Assembly (NCBI GenBank): GCA_029532625.1
Contig: JARFXM010000007.1
Coordinates: 1,612,001-1,676,000 of the forward strand
Length of the DNA stretch: 64,000 bases
From: Lomentospora prolificans
Lineage: Eukaryota > Ascomycota > Sordariomycetes > Microascales > Microascaceae
Direction: 5' to 3'
The translations under genes and the position numbers were made by a program. Below are positions 48,692-61,017 of this stretch, in pieces (position 1 is the stretch's first letter; every line of letters starts with the position of its first letter). The notes under the pieces are model-generated. The model searched no databases. It was not told the origin of the DNA and was given only the letters and a program-made list of their open reading frames with translations.

Positions 48692-49346
48692 CCAAGAGGG
48701 TACTTGGTTTTTTTAATCATATCGAACTCAATCCGCACTAACACAGACCTAGACGTCTCAGGATACCACGCCGGACCATTGTGGAGGCTTGACTCGAGTA
48801 GACCGTGCCCTCGATATGTGCCCAAGCCCCTCAGTAACGGCATTTCGAGGCCCGGGATCGCCTTTGGTCGACCTTCAACATACGAAAGGCCTACAACCGA
48901 ATATCCTTCATATAAATCCCGTTATCGTTGGAGCGACCCGCCTTGTTCGTAAGTCTTTAGTTATGTGAGTACTCGTATGGGGCCCGGCCTTTCCTGTTGA
49001 GCATGCCCTGTTCAACTTCAGCCTCGGAATTGTCCACAATTTCACAGATATGCAATTGCGACAGCTGCCGTGATGCAGGCGAGAATTCGTAGTCTTGGCA
49101 GCAGTATTGTGGGGTATGCCCCACACCATGCCGCTGACATAACCACGATGTTGCGTGGGGTAGGCGGTGTATGCCGGCAGTATTGGTTTTGCCGGAAACT
49201 GCTGCTGACAAAATTCATTTGTTCTACTTGTGATTTGCTGATCGCGTTTTCAATTTGCCGACAACCTTTTCACTCTTCTGAATGTCGCGATTTTTGACCC
49301 ATTCTCCTCCCTGAAGAGCTCGACCACGCCTCCCTACTCACCCGCC

Positions 49347-52123
49347 ATGGCATACAGACCTGTGAGCAAATCCAATCCGTCCCCTTAGTCCCCTATCAGG
49401 CTAACTCCTCTTCCAAGTCTTGGTCTACGTGGCCCCGATCGTTCAGTCTCGCGAGGACGAGTCTTGCTGGCAGGAGAATCCACTATCGCCGCCTTGTACC
49501 AGTTTCGAGACACGCGTTTACTCCTCGTTTGCGAAGCATAGCAACCTCCACCCCTGTCCGATTCGAACATGGATCCTCTCGTTCAGCGCAAGAGCACTCT
49601 TTCTCCTCGACCCCCCTTTCCTCCGAGAGGCAGCTATCACAGACACCGCAGACTTTGACAGAAAAAATCGTGCAACGCTATGCTGTGGGTCTTCCGGAGG
49701 GAAAGCTTGTCCGTAGCGGCGACTATATCAGCATTTCCCCACAGCAGTGTATGACCCATGGTTAGTAAATTGGACATGCGCAGTTACCAGATCTTGCGAG
49801 GCTAAACCTGGGATAGACAACACCTGGCCTGTGGCCTCCAAGTTCATGTCTATGGGAGCTACTCGCATCCACCGCCCAGAACAGCTCGTGATAGCGCTCG
49901 ACCATGACATCCAGAACACCTCGGAATCCAATTCCAAGAAATACGAGCAGATCGAGGCCTTTGCTAAAAAGCACGGCCTTTTTTTCTCGGGCGCCGGACG
50001 AGGCATCGGACATCAAATTATGGTGGAAGAAGGATTTGCATGGCCCGGTACCATGGCTGTAGCATCAGATAGCCATTCAAACCATTATGGTGGAGTTGGT
50101 TGTCTAGGCACTCCTGTTGTGCGTACGGACGCTGCTAGCATTTATGCGACGGGCCAGACTTGGTGGCAAATCCCTCCAATCGTTCGCATGAATTTGGTAG
50201 GAGCACTGCCAGTCGGCGTTACCGGCAAGGATGTGATTGTTGCCTTATGTGGTCTATTTAAAAATGATGTCCTCAACCATGCAATCGAGTTCGCGGGTCC
50301 TGGGGTAGCAAGTCTACCTGTGGACACCCGGTTAACCATTGCAAACATGGGAACTGAATGGGGAGCTCTTACGAGTTTGTTTCCTATTGACCAAACCCTA
50401 GAACGCTGGCTGCGATACAAGGCCACCGAGGCGGCTATGGCGGATGACCGGACGACTCGACAGCGCATTACTCACGAAAGGGTAGATGAATTGTTTGCCA
50501 ACCCTCTTGTAGCCGACCCCGATGCAGTATACGCCAAGCAGCTTTACCTCGACCTCTCTACTCTCTCACCTTATGTCTCAGGCCCTAACTCCGTCAAGGT
50601 TGCCACGCCACTCAACGAGCTTGCCCAAAAGAATATCAAAATCGACCGCGCATGCAAGTCCCCAGGTCGCTCTCAAATTAGCTATCACTAACTAGGCATG
50701 TGTTAGATATCGTCTCTTGCACTAATGCGCGTGCTTCAGACTTTGCAGCCGCTGCCAAGGTCTTTAAAGACGCTGCCGAGGCCAACCCCGATAAGCCTCC
50801 CAAGGTTGCTGATGGTGTCAAACTCTACATTGCTGCAGCCTCGGCGCTTGAACAAGAGGCTGCTGAGGCTATGGGTGACTGGCAGGCCTTGCTTGATGCT
50901 GGCGCAGAGCCACTGCCCGCTGGTTGTGGGCCGTGCATTGGGTTAGGTAAAGGCCTCTTGGAAGACGGCGAGGTCGGCATCTCAGCTAGCAACCGTAACT
51001 TTGTCGGGCGCATGGGATCGCGAGGTCAGTATACCTAGTACTCTGAGTGAAGCCCTTTTCTAGTAAAGTTTTGGGACCGGTTTCACACAAACGAGGCATT
51101 CCTGCGCGATTCAGATCCTGAAACGGTCTGGAAATGGCAATTGTTTACTGACCATGTCTTAGACTCTCTTGCTTATTTGGCATCTCCCGAGGTTGTGGCT
51201 GCCAGCGCTCTCAACGGTGTTATCTCCGGTCCAGGCGCTTACCAAGCGCCGGCAGATTGGTCCGGCGTAGAATATGGATTCGGAACTGGCCAAGAAAGCA
51301 CCACAGAGAGCGAACTCGGCAACATGATACAGCAGCTCGACTCGCTAATCCAGCGAGTTGAGTCTGTAGAAGAGACTTCCAAGTCCAGCAACGAGATTCT
51401 GCCCGGCTTCCCCGAGAAAATTAGCGGCGAGATCGTCTTTGCCGACAGTGATAATATTAACACCGACGGTATCTATCCTGGAAAATTAACATATCAAGAT
51501 AACGTCTCCAAGGAGGACATGGCACGTGCATGCATGCAGAACTACGACCCCAAGTTTGACGGCATCGCCAAAGCAAACGATATCCTTGTCGCCGGCTTCA
51601 ACTTTGGCTGTGGGTCTTCTAGAGAACAGGCCGCCACCGCGATCCTCGCAAAGCAGATCCCGCTGGTTGTAGCTGGAAGCCTAGGCAATATTTTTGCCCG
51701 AAACAGTACGTCTTCCCGAGTGGACTTGCCCCATTTTTCTTTTCATGACAAAGGAGCACGATGTCAGCCGTACACTGTCACAGCCGGTTGATTCATCTCA
51801 ATTCTCTGCAAGGCAATGACTAACTCTTGGACAAAGGTATCAACAACGCACTTATCAGCCTAGAAGTCCCCCGGCTCGTCGAGCGCCTCCGTGCCCACTT
51901 CTCCACGGACGCAAAGGATCACCAGCTGACACGCCGGACTGGTTGGACGCTGACCTGGGATGTGAAGCGCAGTGTTATTCAGGTGCAGGAAGGCGAAGGG
52001 GGTGAGAAATGGGAGGAGAAAGTTGGCGAGATGCCGGCCAACGTCCAAGCCATCATCGCGGCAGGAGGGTTAGAGGCATGGTGCCGGGCGGAGATTAAGA
52101 AGTCGGGGACAACTACGTCCTAA
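49347..52123 (+). CDS. LYS4: homoaconitase (homoaconitate hydratase), mitochondrial
   Basis: 4Fe-4S hydro-lyase of the alpha-aminoadipate lysine pathway, interconverting homocitrate, homoaconitate and homoisocitrate in mitochondria. Six exons: 49347-49361, 49418-49760, 49817-50653, 50707-51024, 51163-51705, 51837-52123; 780 aa, normal length. The first exon has only five codons (MAYRP); the next supplies an Arg/Ser-rich presequence (WPRSFSLARTSLAGRR). Cluster ligands are in YIVSCTNARASD and GCGPCIGLG; active-site text includes FNFGCGSSREQAA. The intron 50654-50706 uses a GC donor (GCAAGT) with a CACTAAC branch; it restores the conserved AYIVSCTN. A weaker GT donor a few bases on would also keep frame but gives a poorer match. 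I cannot tell whether this is the sole copy or a paralogue; no other lysine gene is near. Confidence 0.93.
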
Positions 52124-53277
52124 CCAGCATAGAGAGGAGCATTGGTGTTGTGTTTTTATCTTAGCTTGCCACCACGTCCTAGTCAAGCTTGCATAGATAA
52201 TTTTAGAGCCCTGTTTAAGCTATTTCCTCAAATTTCATAGCAACTATTTGTATGGAACTGTCGTTGGTGCTGTCCGCACATAAGCACTACCGCTTTGTTC
52301 CACTATCACTATCAGTTTTGTACCAAGAGCCATTGCTCCCTATATGTCGGTTTACATCTATTGATTTCTCTTTTTACCAAGGTCGCCGGTGAGCTCCAGT
52401 AGAGTCAGGAATATGCAGCGCAGGGTCGTTAGTAAAGTCGTCCAGGCGTGGGAGGTCATATATGTCTTTCTGCCAAGGAATGTATACGTAGCCTCAATAT
52501 AATAGTTTTTAGTCGATGGCGGAAATAGTAGCATAATACCAGACATGTTGCTTGTTAGCAAGAGCCGGTTTAGAGAGCCGACGTGCGTTAGCCAGCTTGG
52601 TCGCTATTATTGCATATCCTCCAAAGCAACTAATCCAGGTTATCGCCATCCGCGTCTCCTCGGACAAGTGCCTATTACTTGTTTTCAACTCGGTGTTCCA
52701 AATGACCTCTAATTGCTGGTACTGATGCGGATTTCGTGGTCTGTCTTGCTGGCGACGGATAAAAATCCGTCCACATAACTAGACGACTGACGGTTTGAAT
52801 AACTACTGGTTGGGAGAGACGGAGAAGCAATAATACAGTGGACCCTGGGGCATAGGAGTGGGCGCTTCTCATATGTTTATTCTTCCGCATGCGCTTCCGG
52901 GGGTCTATCCAACTTTTATTAGGCTTAAGCCATTAGCTGGCTGTTGACACTCCCAAGGAGAGCACGTAGACGACGCCCACGATAGGAGCGGATTGCCGAC
53001 CGGAAAAGCCGGCCACGAAGCGGGAACTCTGAACATTAGCGGACCGGGTACTGGTGGAAAACGGATCTCAGCACATCAATTACCCCCTTGTGTGATAGAA
53101 AGTGCCCGAGTATTAGCGGGCTCATGAGATTCGACTGGTCTCTTCTCGAGAGGAGCATAATACAGTCTTATGTTTACATACAAAGAATTCCTATCAGAAA
53201 CTCTAGCGTGCTCCGCCAATGCTGCCGCCAATGATTGCGGCGTTCCTAATCATTCGTCAAACAGAAGCCTAGAGCAT
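52124..53277. other. stretch without a clear gene
   Basis: No supportable gene; short minus-strand runs near 52370-52600 look weakly protein-like but contain stops. Confidence 0.4.
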
Positions 53278-53726
53278 GGCTCAGCCGCAACACGACCTCT
53301 ACGGCTTCTCAGACATTGAGTCGCTGGCAACAGCCATTCGTTCACTGATGTTCAAGCGCCAATCCGAAAGCCTTTGCACGTCCCAGCTCGTTCAAAATTG
53401 CTGTTTCGGCCGGTGCTCGCTGTCCCGGAAACTCTTGCAGCCGCCTTCATAGTCCCTCGACCCGGCCGGTCCAACAACGATTCCTTCGAAATCAGCAGGT
53501 GGGATGTTTTTCTGGCTGACGAGCGCGCCGTGCCCCTTGGCCATGCCGACTCCAATTTTGGCCTTTTAAAGACTACAGTCCTAGACAAGCTGCCCACTGA
53601 TCCAACGCTCTTGTCTGCCGTATCCTTGGCTACTCATGGATTCACTTTCCCAGTGCTCTCATCGCCTGGGCTCAGCTCGTGTCCCATCACCTTGCGAAGC
53701 GTGTCAGCTACTGTCAAGCCTGGATA
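53278..53726 (+). pseudogene. 6-phosphogluconolactonase relic
   Basis: N-terminal part of a 6-phosphogluconolactonase (pentose phosphate pathway). ATG 53278 opens MAQPQHDLYGFSDIESLA, followed in shifted frames by SSFKIAVSAG, PETLAAAFIVP and the family signature RWDVFLADERAVPLGHADSN, then LLKTTVLDKLPTDP. The reading frame must change at least twice between 53370 and 53430, and after ~53620 similarity to the family ends. The catalytic C-terminal half is absent. A functional copy must exist elsewhere in the genome. Confidence 0.6.
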
Positions 53727-54793
53727 GAAGAAGAAAGCGTATGACCACCAGCGCCAGTTAATTAGCCCCAATGCAAGTAAGAGGTCTGTCCACCTTTGAC
53801 TAGGGTTCTCCAAGCCTCCAACCCCCTCAATCCTCGTCTAACAAAATGCAAGCTGGGCTCGACTAATTATGAGGAGAGCCATTGAGCTGCCTGACACATC
53901 AGTGTCAATCTGGTGATGATTACCTTTTTGTTCTGGCGGCCCTATTGCACCACCCTCTGGCCCAAGAGCTGAGCCGCATTGCTTGGCCAGCGGGTGCGGA
54001 GGAGACGGCTAACCCGAACGGGAGCCAGGCACCCGAATATTGCGAACCCTACAATCCGCACTTGTTTGGTCGACGAGCTGCATCTTAAAGCCCGCGCCCT
54101 GCATTTCATACCACCACTGGACCGTCCATCATCACGTAATAGGAGGCCCAAGCACTTGCTTGCCAGCTTGGGGGAATATTGAGGCTCCAGCACGATCAAA
54201 GCGGGTTGTGGAAAATCAATCCCATGTACTGAGATATCAACATCAGGTATCTCGACTTCTTCAAGAATAGAAATCAATGGCATCCTCAAGAGCCAGGGTA
54301 ATAATACAAACACCCTTGTTTGTGCTTGCAACTTGGTCAGAGTTCAACCCACTTCAACAACGCCTCACCCAGCGATAAGTGATCGTCCAGCAACAGCTCG
54401 AGCGAAGTCAACACGATTCCTGACGTGAGAAGTTTATCGGAATTGGAGTTTCTTTTGTTTAACAAGCACACAAGCTTTCGAGGTTGTCGACCACCAATGT
54501 TCGCTCGACCAGCTCTATATTAATGTCTCCGATTGAGAGAGGCGAGCTGGGATCTGCAGCGCGCTGTTGAATGCTTTTCTATTCGCGCCGTGGACGCTCT
54601 AATATTATAGAGCCCCTGTGAAATATCTTCCTTTGCATGCCTTTCAATGACCATCATAGCTACGGATATTGGATTAGGTCTGCATCATATGTGGCAAATA
54701 GACGCCGCCAATCTCATAAAAATCCTTGGAGGAGGTATGTTGAAGACAAGACACTAATACTGCCCAAGAGAATTGGCGTTTATGCTAACCATG

Positions 54794-54827
<34 letters not shown>

Positions 54828-55004
54828 CCAACTTTATAGTTTTAACTCGTCGAGGCCTCCTATTCTTCGTCTGTTGACCCTGGTGCAGATAATATCCATC
54901 CATTTATTTTTCCTCCAGCCTTCCCAGGAGAAGGCTTCTGGCGAATCACCAAGGCTTTTCCTTATATTAAATAATACATGATCCCACATACGCTTCTCTT
55001 CTTC
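53727..55004. other. stretch without a clear gene
   Basis: Short frames only. A minus-strand run near 54070-54130 (WYEMQGAGFKMQLVDQTS) looks protein-like but I cannot place it; it may be another relic. Confidence 0.35.
54794..54825 (+). repeat. A32 homopolymer
   Basis: Thirty-two consecutive A, by far the longest homopolymer in the window, between two gene relics. It could be a slippage product or a trace of a poly(A) tail. Confidence 0.85.
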
Positions 55005-55660
55005 TTCTTCTTGATCGTGTTTCAGTGTCAGCCCATCCCGTACGCCTGCGACAAGACGATTCCGAGAAAGGCTCGGTTAGTGGTGCGCCAGCTAACACAG
55101 CAGATCTAGTGGTTGCATTGCGTCCCTTGTCCAAGTAAAGTTTATCAGCAACTTCTCCAACGACACCAACCAAGACCCAGATATGATTTGTATGTTCCGC
55201 GCTCCTCGTCCTCTCTTAGGGGCGCACCATCCTGGCGTGGTACAGGCTAACTTGATGCCGTCTGTCGTTCAAGGGAATTTGGTGGACATCCTCTTCTGGT
55301 CCGAGGTGGAGATCACGGCCATGGTGGTTTGGGCTTGTAATATCCCCTTTCTCCGCCAGCTCCTCTGACATTATAAATATCCTCCATCAAGTCGTCAAGG
55401 ATGCCTTGCCCTCCGTTCGCAACACACTCTTCTCCTCATACGCGTGATCTTTCTTCTTCTCACATCCGCAGTCATCTTCCTCATCAAACCGCACAGAAAA
55501 GCCCAAAAATGTACCCAACGACTCCTCTTTTGTACAGGTATTCTTCACGATGAGCGACCTGGTTGAAATTGAGAGGGGAGCTGAGACGGAAGGGAATTTT
55601 AATACCTCTCGTCGGTCGCGTATCTTCAATCACAACAAACTTGGCACAGAGGTCTCAAAT
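55005..55660 (+). pseudogene. SAT4/PTH11-type rhodopsin-domain protein relic
   Basis: C-terminal fragments of a fungal seven-TM protein of the SAT4/PTH11-like rhodopsin-domain group. In order: IVFQCQPIPYACDKT (equivalent to the loop usually written IFQCxPV), IASLVQVKFISNF, NLVDILFWSEVEITAMVVWA (last TM) and NIPFLRQLL. The pieces lie in different frames, separated by stops; a hydrophilic tail may continue to about 55660. The first four or five TMs are missing. Confidence 0.5.
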
Positions 55661-57424
55661 CATGAATGATTGTATTGAAATATGGTAAAATGAATTCCGT
55701 CATATTATTTCTGTACCATTGCACGGCCTCCCACCCGGAAACAATCATGCATCTCAGGTCGGCACTGCCCTAGCTGTTGACCCCGTAATATGGTACATTG
55801 TCCACAACGGATGCTTTTCCGGTCTCTCGCCTTCGATATCCGTCGCGACAATGCGTGATAACAAATGTGTTCAGGCGCCTTGGACAATGTGCCCGGTCTA
55901 CATCATCGCATTACACTAATTGGCAATTGAGAGACGCAAAGTTGATACCGGCCGGCTTGGCTTTGCGGGGACTTGAAAATGGCAGGGTTTGATCGTCTCG
56001 GTCGGGTCGGGAATAATTATATTATACTATTACGGGCGGCTCCGCCAGCTCATCCGGTGAGTGCCGCAATCTGGGGAAGGTCCACAAATCGATACCTTGG
56101 CAGGCTTGGCTGATTATGGGCCGGGCGGCTCAGCTGCACTTGGCACTCGACAAGCCACCGGCACCCGGAGCCGACAGGAGAGAAGACGGGGACAATTTTA
56201 AAGGTGCCGGCCCGGAATTGGGAGATAAATCGGCCGGTAATGTTGTTCTCTTGCCGCCACGGACGGGCAGAGTATAGAGGATAAGCCGACCACACCTTTG
56301 GAAAAGGCGGCTTCGATTGTTATACCAGCGTACGTAATACCAATACGTATCTTGCAAAGGCGCAACTTTAGTTGAAAACTAGGAAAATTGGGCTCTCCTG
56401 CTGGTTGTCCCTCGGGACGTTGGTTGGTTGCAGCAAGCTCGGGTGGGATGGGATCTGCACGTCTGAGCTTCTCTAAGAGAACTGATCATTCGGTCCGTAA
56501 ATCTCTCCACGTCCGAATCCACCTCTCCTTGATCCATTGGCTCGTTCAAAGTTGCATTTCGCCTTATCTAGCGCCGAGCAGGGCATCAATCCATTTTCAG
56601 AACACGGCGCATGTTCTTTTTGGCTGTTGGCGCAGCGAAGCCGATACAAGCCCGCTGTTAGTTAAATAGCAGCTGGCGATGCTCGCGCGCGGAAGGTAAC
56701 AACAGAGTCGCAATCCCTGTCATGGAGCCTAGACGCCACGCTCATTCGTGGAAAATCCTACGGAAACTATTTCTCCGCCCCGTCATCTGGTGTTGGGGAG
56801 CACGACGGTTAACCCTGCACGTCGAGGATCGTCAGACAGCAGTCGACGTGAGCTTCACCTTGTTCCCCGCCGTTGTGGTTTGATGCGGCATTGACAAAAG
56901 GGGTTCGTTTGCACCAAGACTTTTTGGAAGCTTACAACCCCGGATTTACCCCAGATTGTCTAGCTCGAACTCTTATTCGGTGGGTTGGACATTCACGTCA
57001 CGTCCCCGCACGCGCTCGTACTTCTGGCCGGTGGTGACGGGCACTTGACCCTAAGAAAGGTGTCGATACAAACCGCCAGATGCGATGCACCCGGTCAAGG
57101 GGGATGTGACAATCTATCCTGGAAAGAACGGAGCAAGGCGCCCATCGCGCTGGCTTGTTGTTCTCGCATAATGTCGTAGCAGGATCCTCCGCACTCCTTT
57201 TTTGTCTCTGGCCGTTTATTTCATAAATCACCTCCATATCTCCTCTCTCTCGTGGCCCTCGTTCTCCCCCTTCCCCTCGAGCATTCTTCTCCGCATTAAT
57301 TCAACGAGGTTCCCCTACTTTGTCGTCCCCTCTTTGTCCCCCCCCTCCGCCCTGCTACTCCTCCTCCTAGCTCTCGTTTCTTCAACGCACAGGTCTTGAC
57401 CGGAGACGTCAAACACCGCCCGTC
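55661..57424. other. intergenic stretch
   Basis: No supportable gene. The last ~250 bases before the sugar carrier are pyrimidine-rich, as expected for its promoter and leader. Confidence 0.45.
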
Positions 57425-59510
57425 ATGGCAGTGCTCGTCAAGGTCCTGCGGGCCATCATCCGCAACAATGCCATGAAAGAAGATCCAGACCAGATCTACA
57501 ATTGGCGTGTCTTTGCCCTCGTCTTCTCCTCCTGCTTCGGCGGCATGCTCTTTGGTTGGGACACCGGTGCCATCAGCGGTGTTCTCGCCATGGACGGCAC
57601 CAAGAAGAAGTTTGGATACTTTGACAAGTCCAAGTCCGAAACCTCGCTTATGGAGCAGAACATTGTCTCCACTCTCCAGGCCGGATGCTTCTTGGCCTGC
57701 CTCTTGATCGGATGGCTGACCGATAAGTACGGTCGGAGGTGGATGCTGATCGGAACCGGTGCCTTTACCACCATTGGTGTCATCTTTCAGACTGCCTCGG
57801 CTGCTAATGGCGACATTGCCGTCATGTATGTCGGTCGTTTTCTTGCTGGAATGGGTGTTGGTGCTGCGTCTACCTTGACTCCTCTCTACGTGTCTGAGTG
57901 TGCGCCTCGGGCTATCCGAGGAGCCCTGACCAGTGAGTCAGAATCTGAAGCCGTATTCTTTTCTTGTCTGAGGCTAGAGCTAACCTCAGACTAATAGCGT
58001 TCTACCAACTCTTTATCGTGATGGGAATCATGATTTCATACTGGTACTGTTCCCTCAAGCCTATCTCTATAATACACGGCCATTTTTAATATTATGATAT
58101 TAGGGTAAATTACGGTTGCCTGCTGCACGTATCGCCACCTGCCATTTACATGGTGCCTCTCGCCCTCCAGGCCACTCCTGCCATGTATGTTCGCAGAATA
58201 TTCTTCGACTTATACAAAATGACTAACAATGCAATCTAGTCTGCTGATGTTGGGTATGCTCGTGTCCCCAGAGAGCCCTCGTTGGTGTGCTAGACAGGAT
58301 GACTGGGAGCGCGCTACTACCATCATCACCCGTCTACGACAGTATGCGATTCTTGAGAGCCACGTTTATTCGTAGGGTTTGCGCTAACACAGTTGCAAAC
58401 ATTAGACTCCCTCCCGACCACGAATACGTCAGAAACGAGATCCAGGATATGGCCCAACAACTTGAGCACGAACGCCAACTCACTGGCGATGCCACGGCGA
58501 AGACCTTGATGAAGGAGATGATTCAGATCCCAGGAAACCGCAAGCGAGCTCTGATCTCTATCGCGCTCATGATCTGCCAGCAAATGACTGGTACCAATGC
58601 CATTGTAAGTCTCTTGGCTAACCGCTCAAGGTGAACTCACTAACCAAAAGGCTCATTAGAACTATTACGCCCCTCAAATCTTCAAGAACCTTGGCATGAC
58701 CGGCACAGACACTGGTCTCTTCGCTACCGGAGTCTACGGAATCGTCAAGTTTGTCGGTTGCTTCACCTTCCTAGTATTCGTCGTCGACTCTCTCGGCCGT
58801 CGTCGAAGTCTCCTGTGGACCAGCATTGCTCAAGGTCTCGTCATGTACCTCGTTGGTATTTATGGCCGGACTCAGCCCCCTGTTGAGGGCGAGCCTGTAA
58901 GTCAAAGCCGGATCGAACTATATGCCGGTGCCGTCGCTCTAACGCCGCTGTCAGGTCACCGCTTTCGGATATGTCGCCATCGCGTGCATATACCTTTGGG
59001 CCGCGTAAGTTCCCAACTCCTGGTTGAGCTAGAATGATGGGAGCGCTTTTATCTAACAGCCAAAAAGTTTCTTCCAGTTTGGATGGGGTCCCGTGTGCTG
59101 GATTCTCGTTTCCGAAATCCCCACCGCTCGCCTCCGTGCCCTCAACGTGGCCCTCGGAGCTGCTACCCAGTGGCTCTTCAACTTTGTTATCGCCCGGAGT
59201 AAGTCTTAACGCTTCTTCAGCTATCATTTCCTGGATAACGGAAGCCTCGATTTCTAACATGCCATTAGCTGTGCTTACCATGCAGAACACCATGGGCAAG
59301 GCGGGCTACGGCATGTTCTTCATGTTCGGCACCTTTGACCTCCTCATGTTCATCTTTGTCTGGTTCTTCATTCCCGAGACCAAAGGTATAAGCCTCGAAA
59401 AGATGGATGAGCTTTTTGGCGTTGTCGGACCTGATATTAGCAAGACGGTTGATGAGGAGGCGGAGGCTCGCCCTAGGAGTATTCACGAAGCCCCCGCGCA
59501 GAAGGCATAA
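57425..59510 (+). CDS. MFS sugar transporter (hexose/quinate-type), nine exons
   Basis: Sugar porter family carrier, predicted plasma-membrane monosaccharide or quinate symporter. Nine exons: 57425-57932, 57998-58043, 58104-58184, 58240-58341, 58406-58604, 58660-58896, 58955-59004, 59068-59198, 59269-59510; 531 aa with frame preserved at every join. Motifs: GGMLFGWDTGAISGVL in TM1, DKYGRRW after TM2, GRFLAGMGVGAASTLTPLY, PESPRWC after TM6, QQMTGTNAINYYAP in TM7 (joined by a splice), DSLGRRR after TM8, and PETKGISLEKMDELF at the end. The many small exons contrast with the earlier sugar carrier at 8069, so the two are not recent duplicates. It stands intact between gene relics. Confidence 0.9.
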
Positions 59511-59819
59511 ATGTAGAGATAAGTCGGCTGTTTGGCCGTCTGTTTGAAGATATTTGTTGTATTTAGTTTGGATTCGCATTGTTTGTAAGTGAAGGGATGT
59601 TGTTGCGGAGGGAGGCTCCTTTAGGTTGTCGGCTTTGATCTAGTGGTTTAGAGAAGAAGTTGGGATCAATGGAAGGCTGGAGGTAGACGCTTGACAGTCG
59701 ACATCCGCTAGCAAGTTTATCTCTAGACTAGCAGACAGTAAGAGCCCATGCGCATGCGGGCATGAGTCTCACAGAGGCCAAAAGAGCAATAATGGTGAAA
59801 TTCTTAGTCCCTTTTAATG

Positions 59820-60533
59820 CCATATATAGCCCTCGGCTGACTGGGGATGGTCTCTTCCATACATGTGGGCCCCGCGACGCCGCATGGATGCTGCCATGAT
59901 GTTTTCGCTCATCACGGCCTCGATGAACCCTTCTGGTGCAATGATAGGGATTGAGTCGCCTGCATCCTACGAAATGACACCTGCGGCGCCCATGTAGTGG
60001 TCACCATAGGGAAATGGGAGTAGATCATGCCAGCCACCTTCCTCCTGTCACGGTGCTTCACGTAAATCTCCAACGCCGCGTCCGCACATTCGCATGACAC
60101 GAGAAGATCCAATGATGATGATGCTCTCTTTTCCTTCAACGATGGAGATGTTGGACAAGTCGAAGGCGCGAACCTGGTAGGTACTGGGGCATATCTCAAA
60201 GAGACCCTGGTTCGAGTTCAGCTGGCCCTGGCGCCATAGATTCGGGTTTGCCGTCGAGGGACACTCTCCCTCGAGGAGCTTGAATTGATCGATGTTCCAC
60301 ACCACATCACCGGCGGCGTTCTTGATGACGCCGGTTTCGAGCTTCGCGATAAACCCTCGTTTGGCATCGACGAAGTCTTGCCTGTCCTCAAATGATGGGT
60401 GAAATGTTATCGCGGCCTCTTTCTTATTCCCTGTTTGGGCAGGTATGCAGGTGTGATAATAAGAAATGAAGTCAGCGTCAGATTGTTTGCAGAGATAGGC
60501 GATGGAAATGGAAAGGCAAACGGGAGACGCCAA
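59820..60533 (-). pseudogene. alkylsulfatase relic (SdsA1/BDS1-like, metallo-beta-lactamase fold)
   Basis: N-terminal portion of a linear alkylsulfatase, enzymes that release sulfate from alkyl sulfates. The open piece at 60048-60533 carries FEDRQDFVDAKRGFIAKLE, GECPSTANPNLWRQ, GLFEICPSTYQVRAFDLSN and VEGKESIIIIG, all in the usual order. Beyond that the text continues in another frame (LVSCECADAALEIYVKHR, VAGMIYSH) and then a third (DAGDSIPIIAPEGF, AVMSENIMA). An in-frame TAG interrupts it, and the HxHxDH metal motif is damaged. The C-terminal half is missing. It points toward the sugar carrier on the opposite strand. Confidence 0.65.
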
Positions 60534-61017
60534 GACAGTAGAAATGTCGTGGCTCCAGGGAGAGAGGTAAATGACCTCGTCTTTATTGTGTGTTTGCGAC
60601 CAAAGCTCGAAGGGCTAGATGTCTCAAGCTGCTTACCCTAACAGCAATGCAATGAATCCAGAGTGGCTCGGCTTCGTCACAAATGGGGTTTTGGGCAGGA
60701 TTTTGTTCTTCTTGGTCCTACAGTAACGCGAGGAATTCGGCCTTCGTTGACAGCAGTCGAAACGGGAAGCGCGAGACACGGGTGCGGGAGTGCGCAGGAT
60801 ATCACCCAACCCGAGATTCACGCTAACGGGTTAAGATTCCTTTTCTATCAGCCCTGTAGACGTTTGATGTTCGATGTGAGGGGCTTGAGAGCGTTGGCCG
60901 CTTGAGTGTAGCGGCTCGACCATGCTTGGTTCCTGGCGTCTAAGGGCCAAACGACTTGGGACGCCTTGTAGCCCGGTCTATAGTATAAAATAATGGCCTC
61001 CATACGTGGCCGGAAGG
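60534..61017. other. stretch without a clear gene
   Basis: Nothing supportable between the alkylsulfatase relic and the MFS relic. Confidence 0.4.

Noticed and set aside
52371..52600. Minus-strand protein-like run (DLPRLDDFTNDPALHIPD)
   Set aside because: Contains two stops within 60 codons and no recognised family; too weak to list as a gene relic.
59790..59806. Short match to a conserved 18S rRNA string (GGTGAAATTCTT)
   Set aside because: Only about a dozen bases match and the flanks do not; chance.
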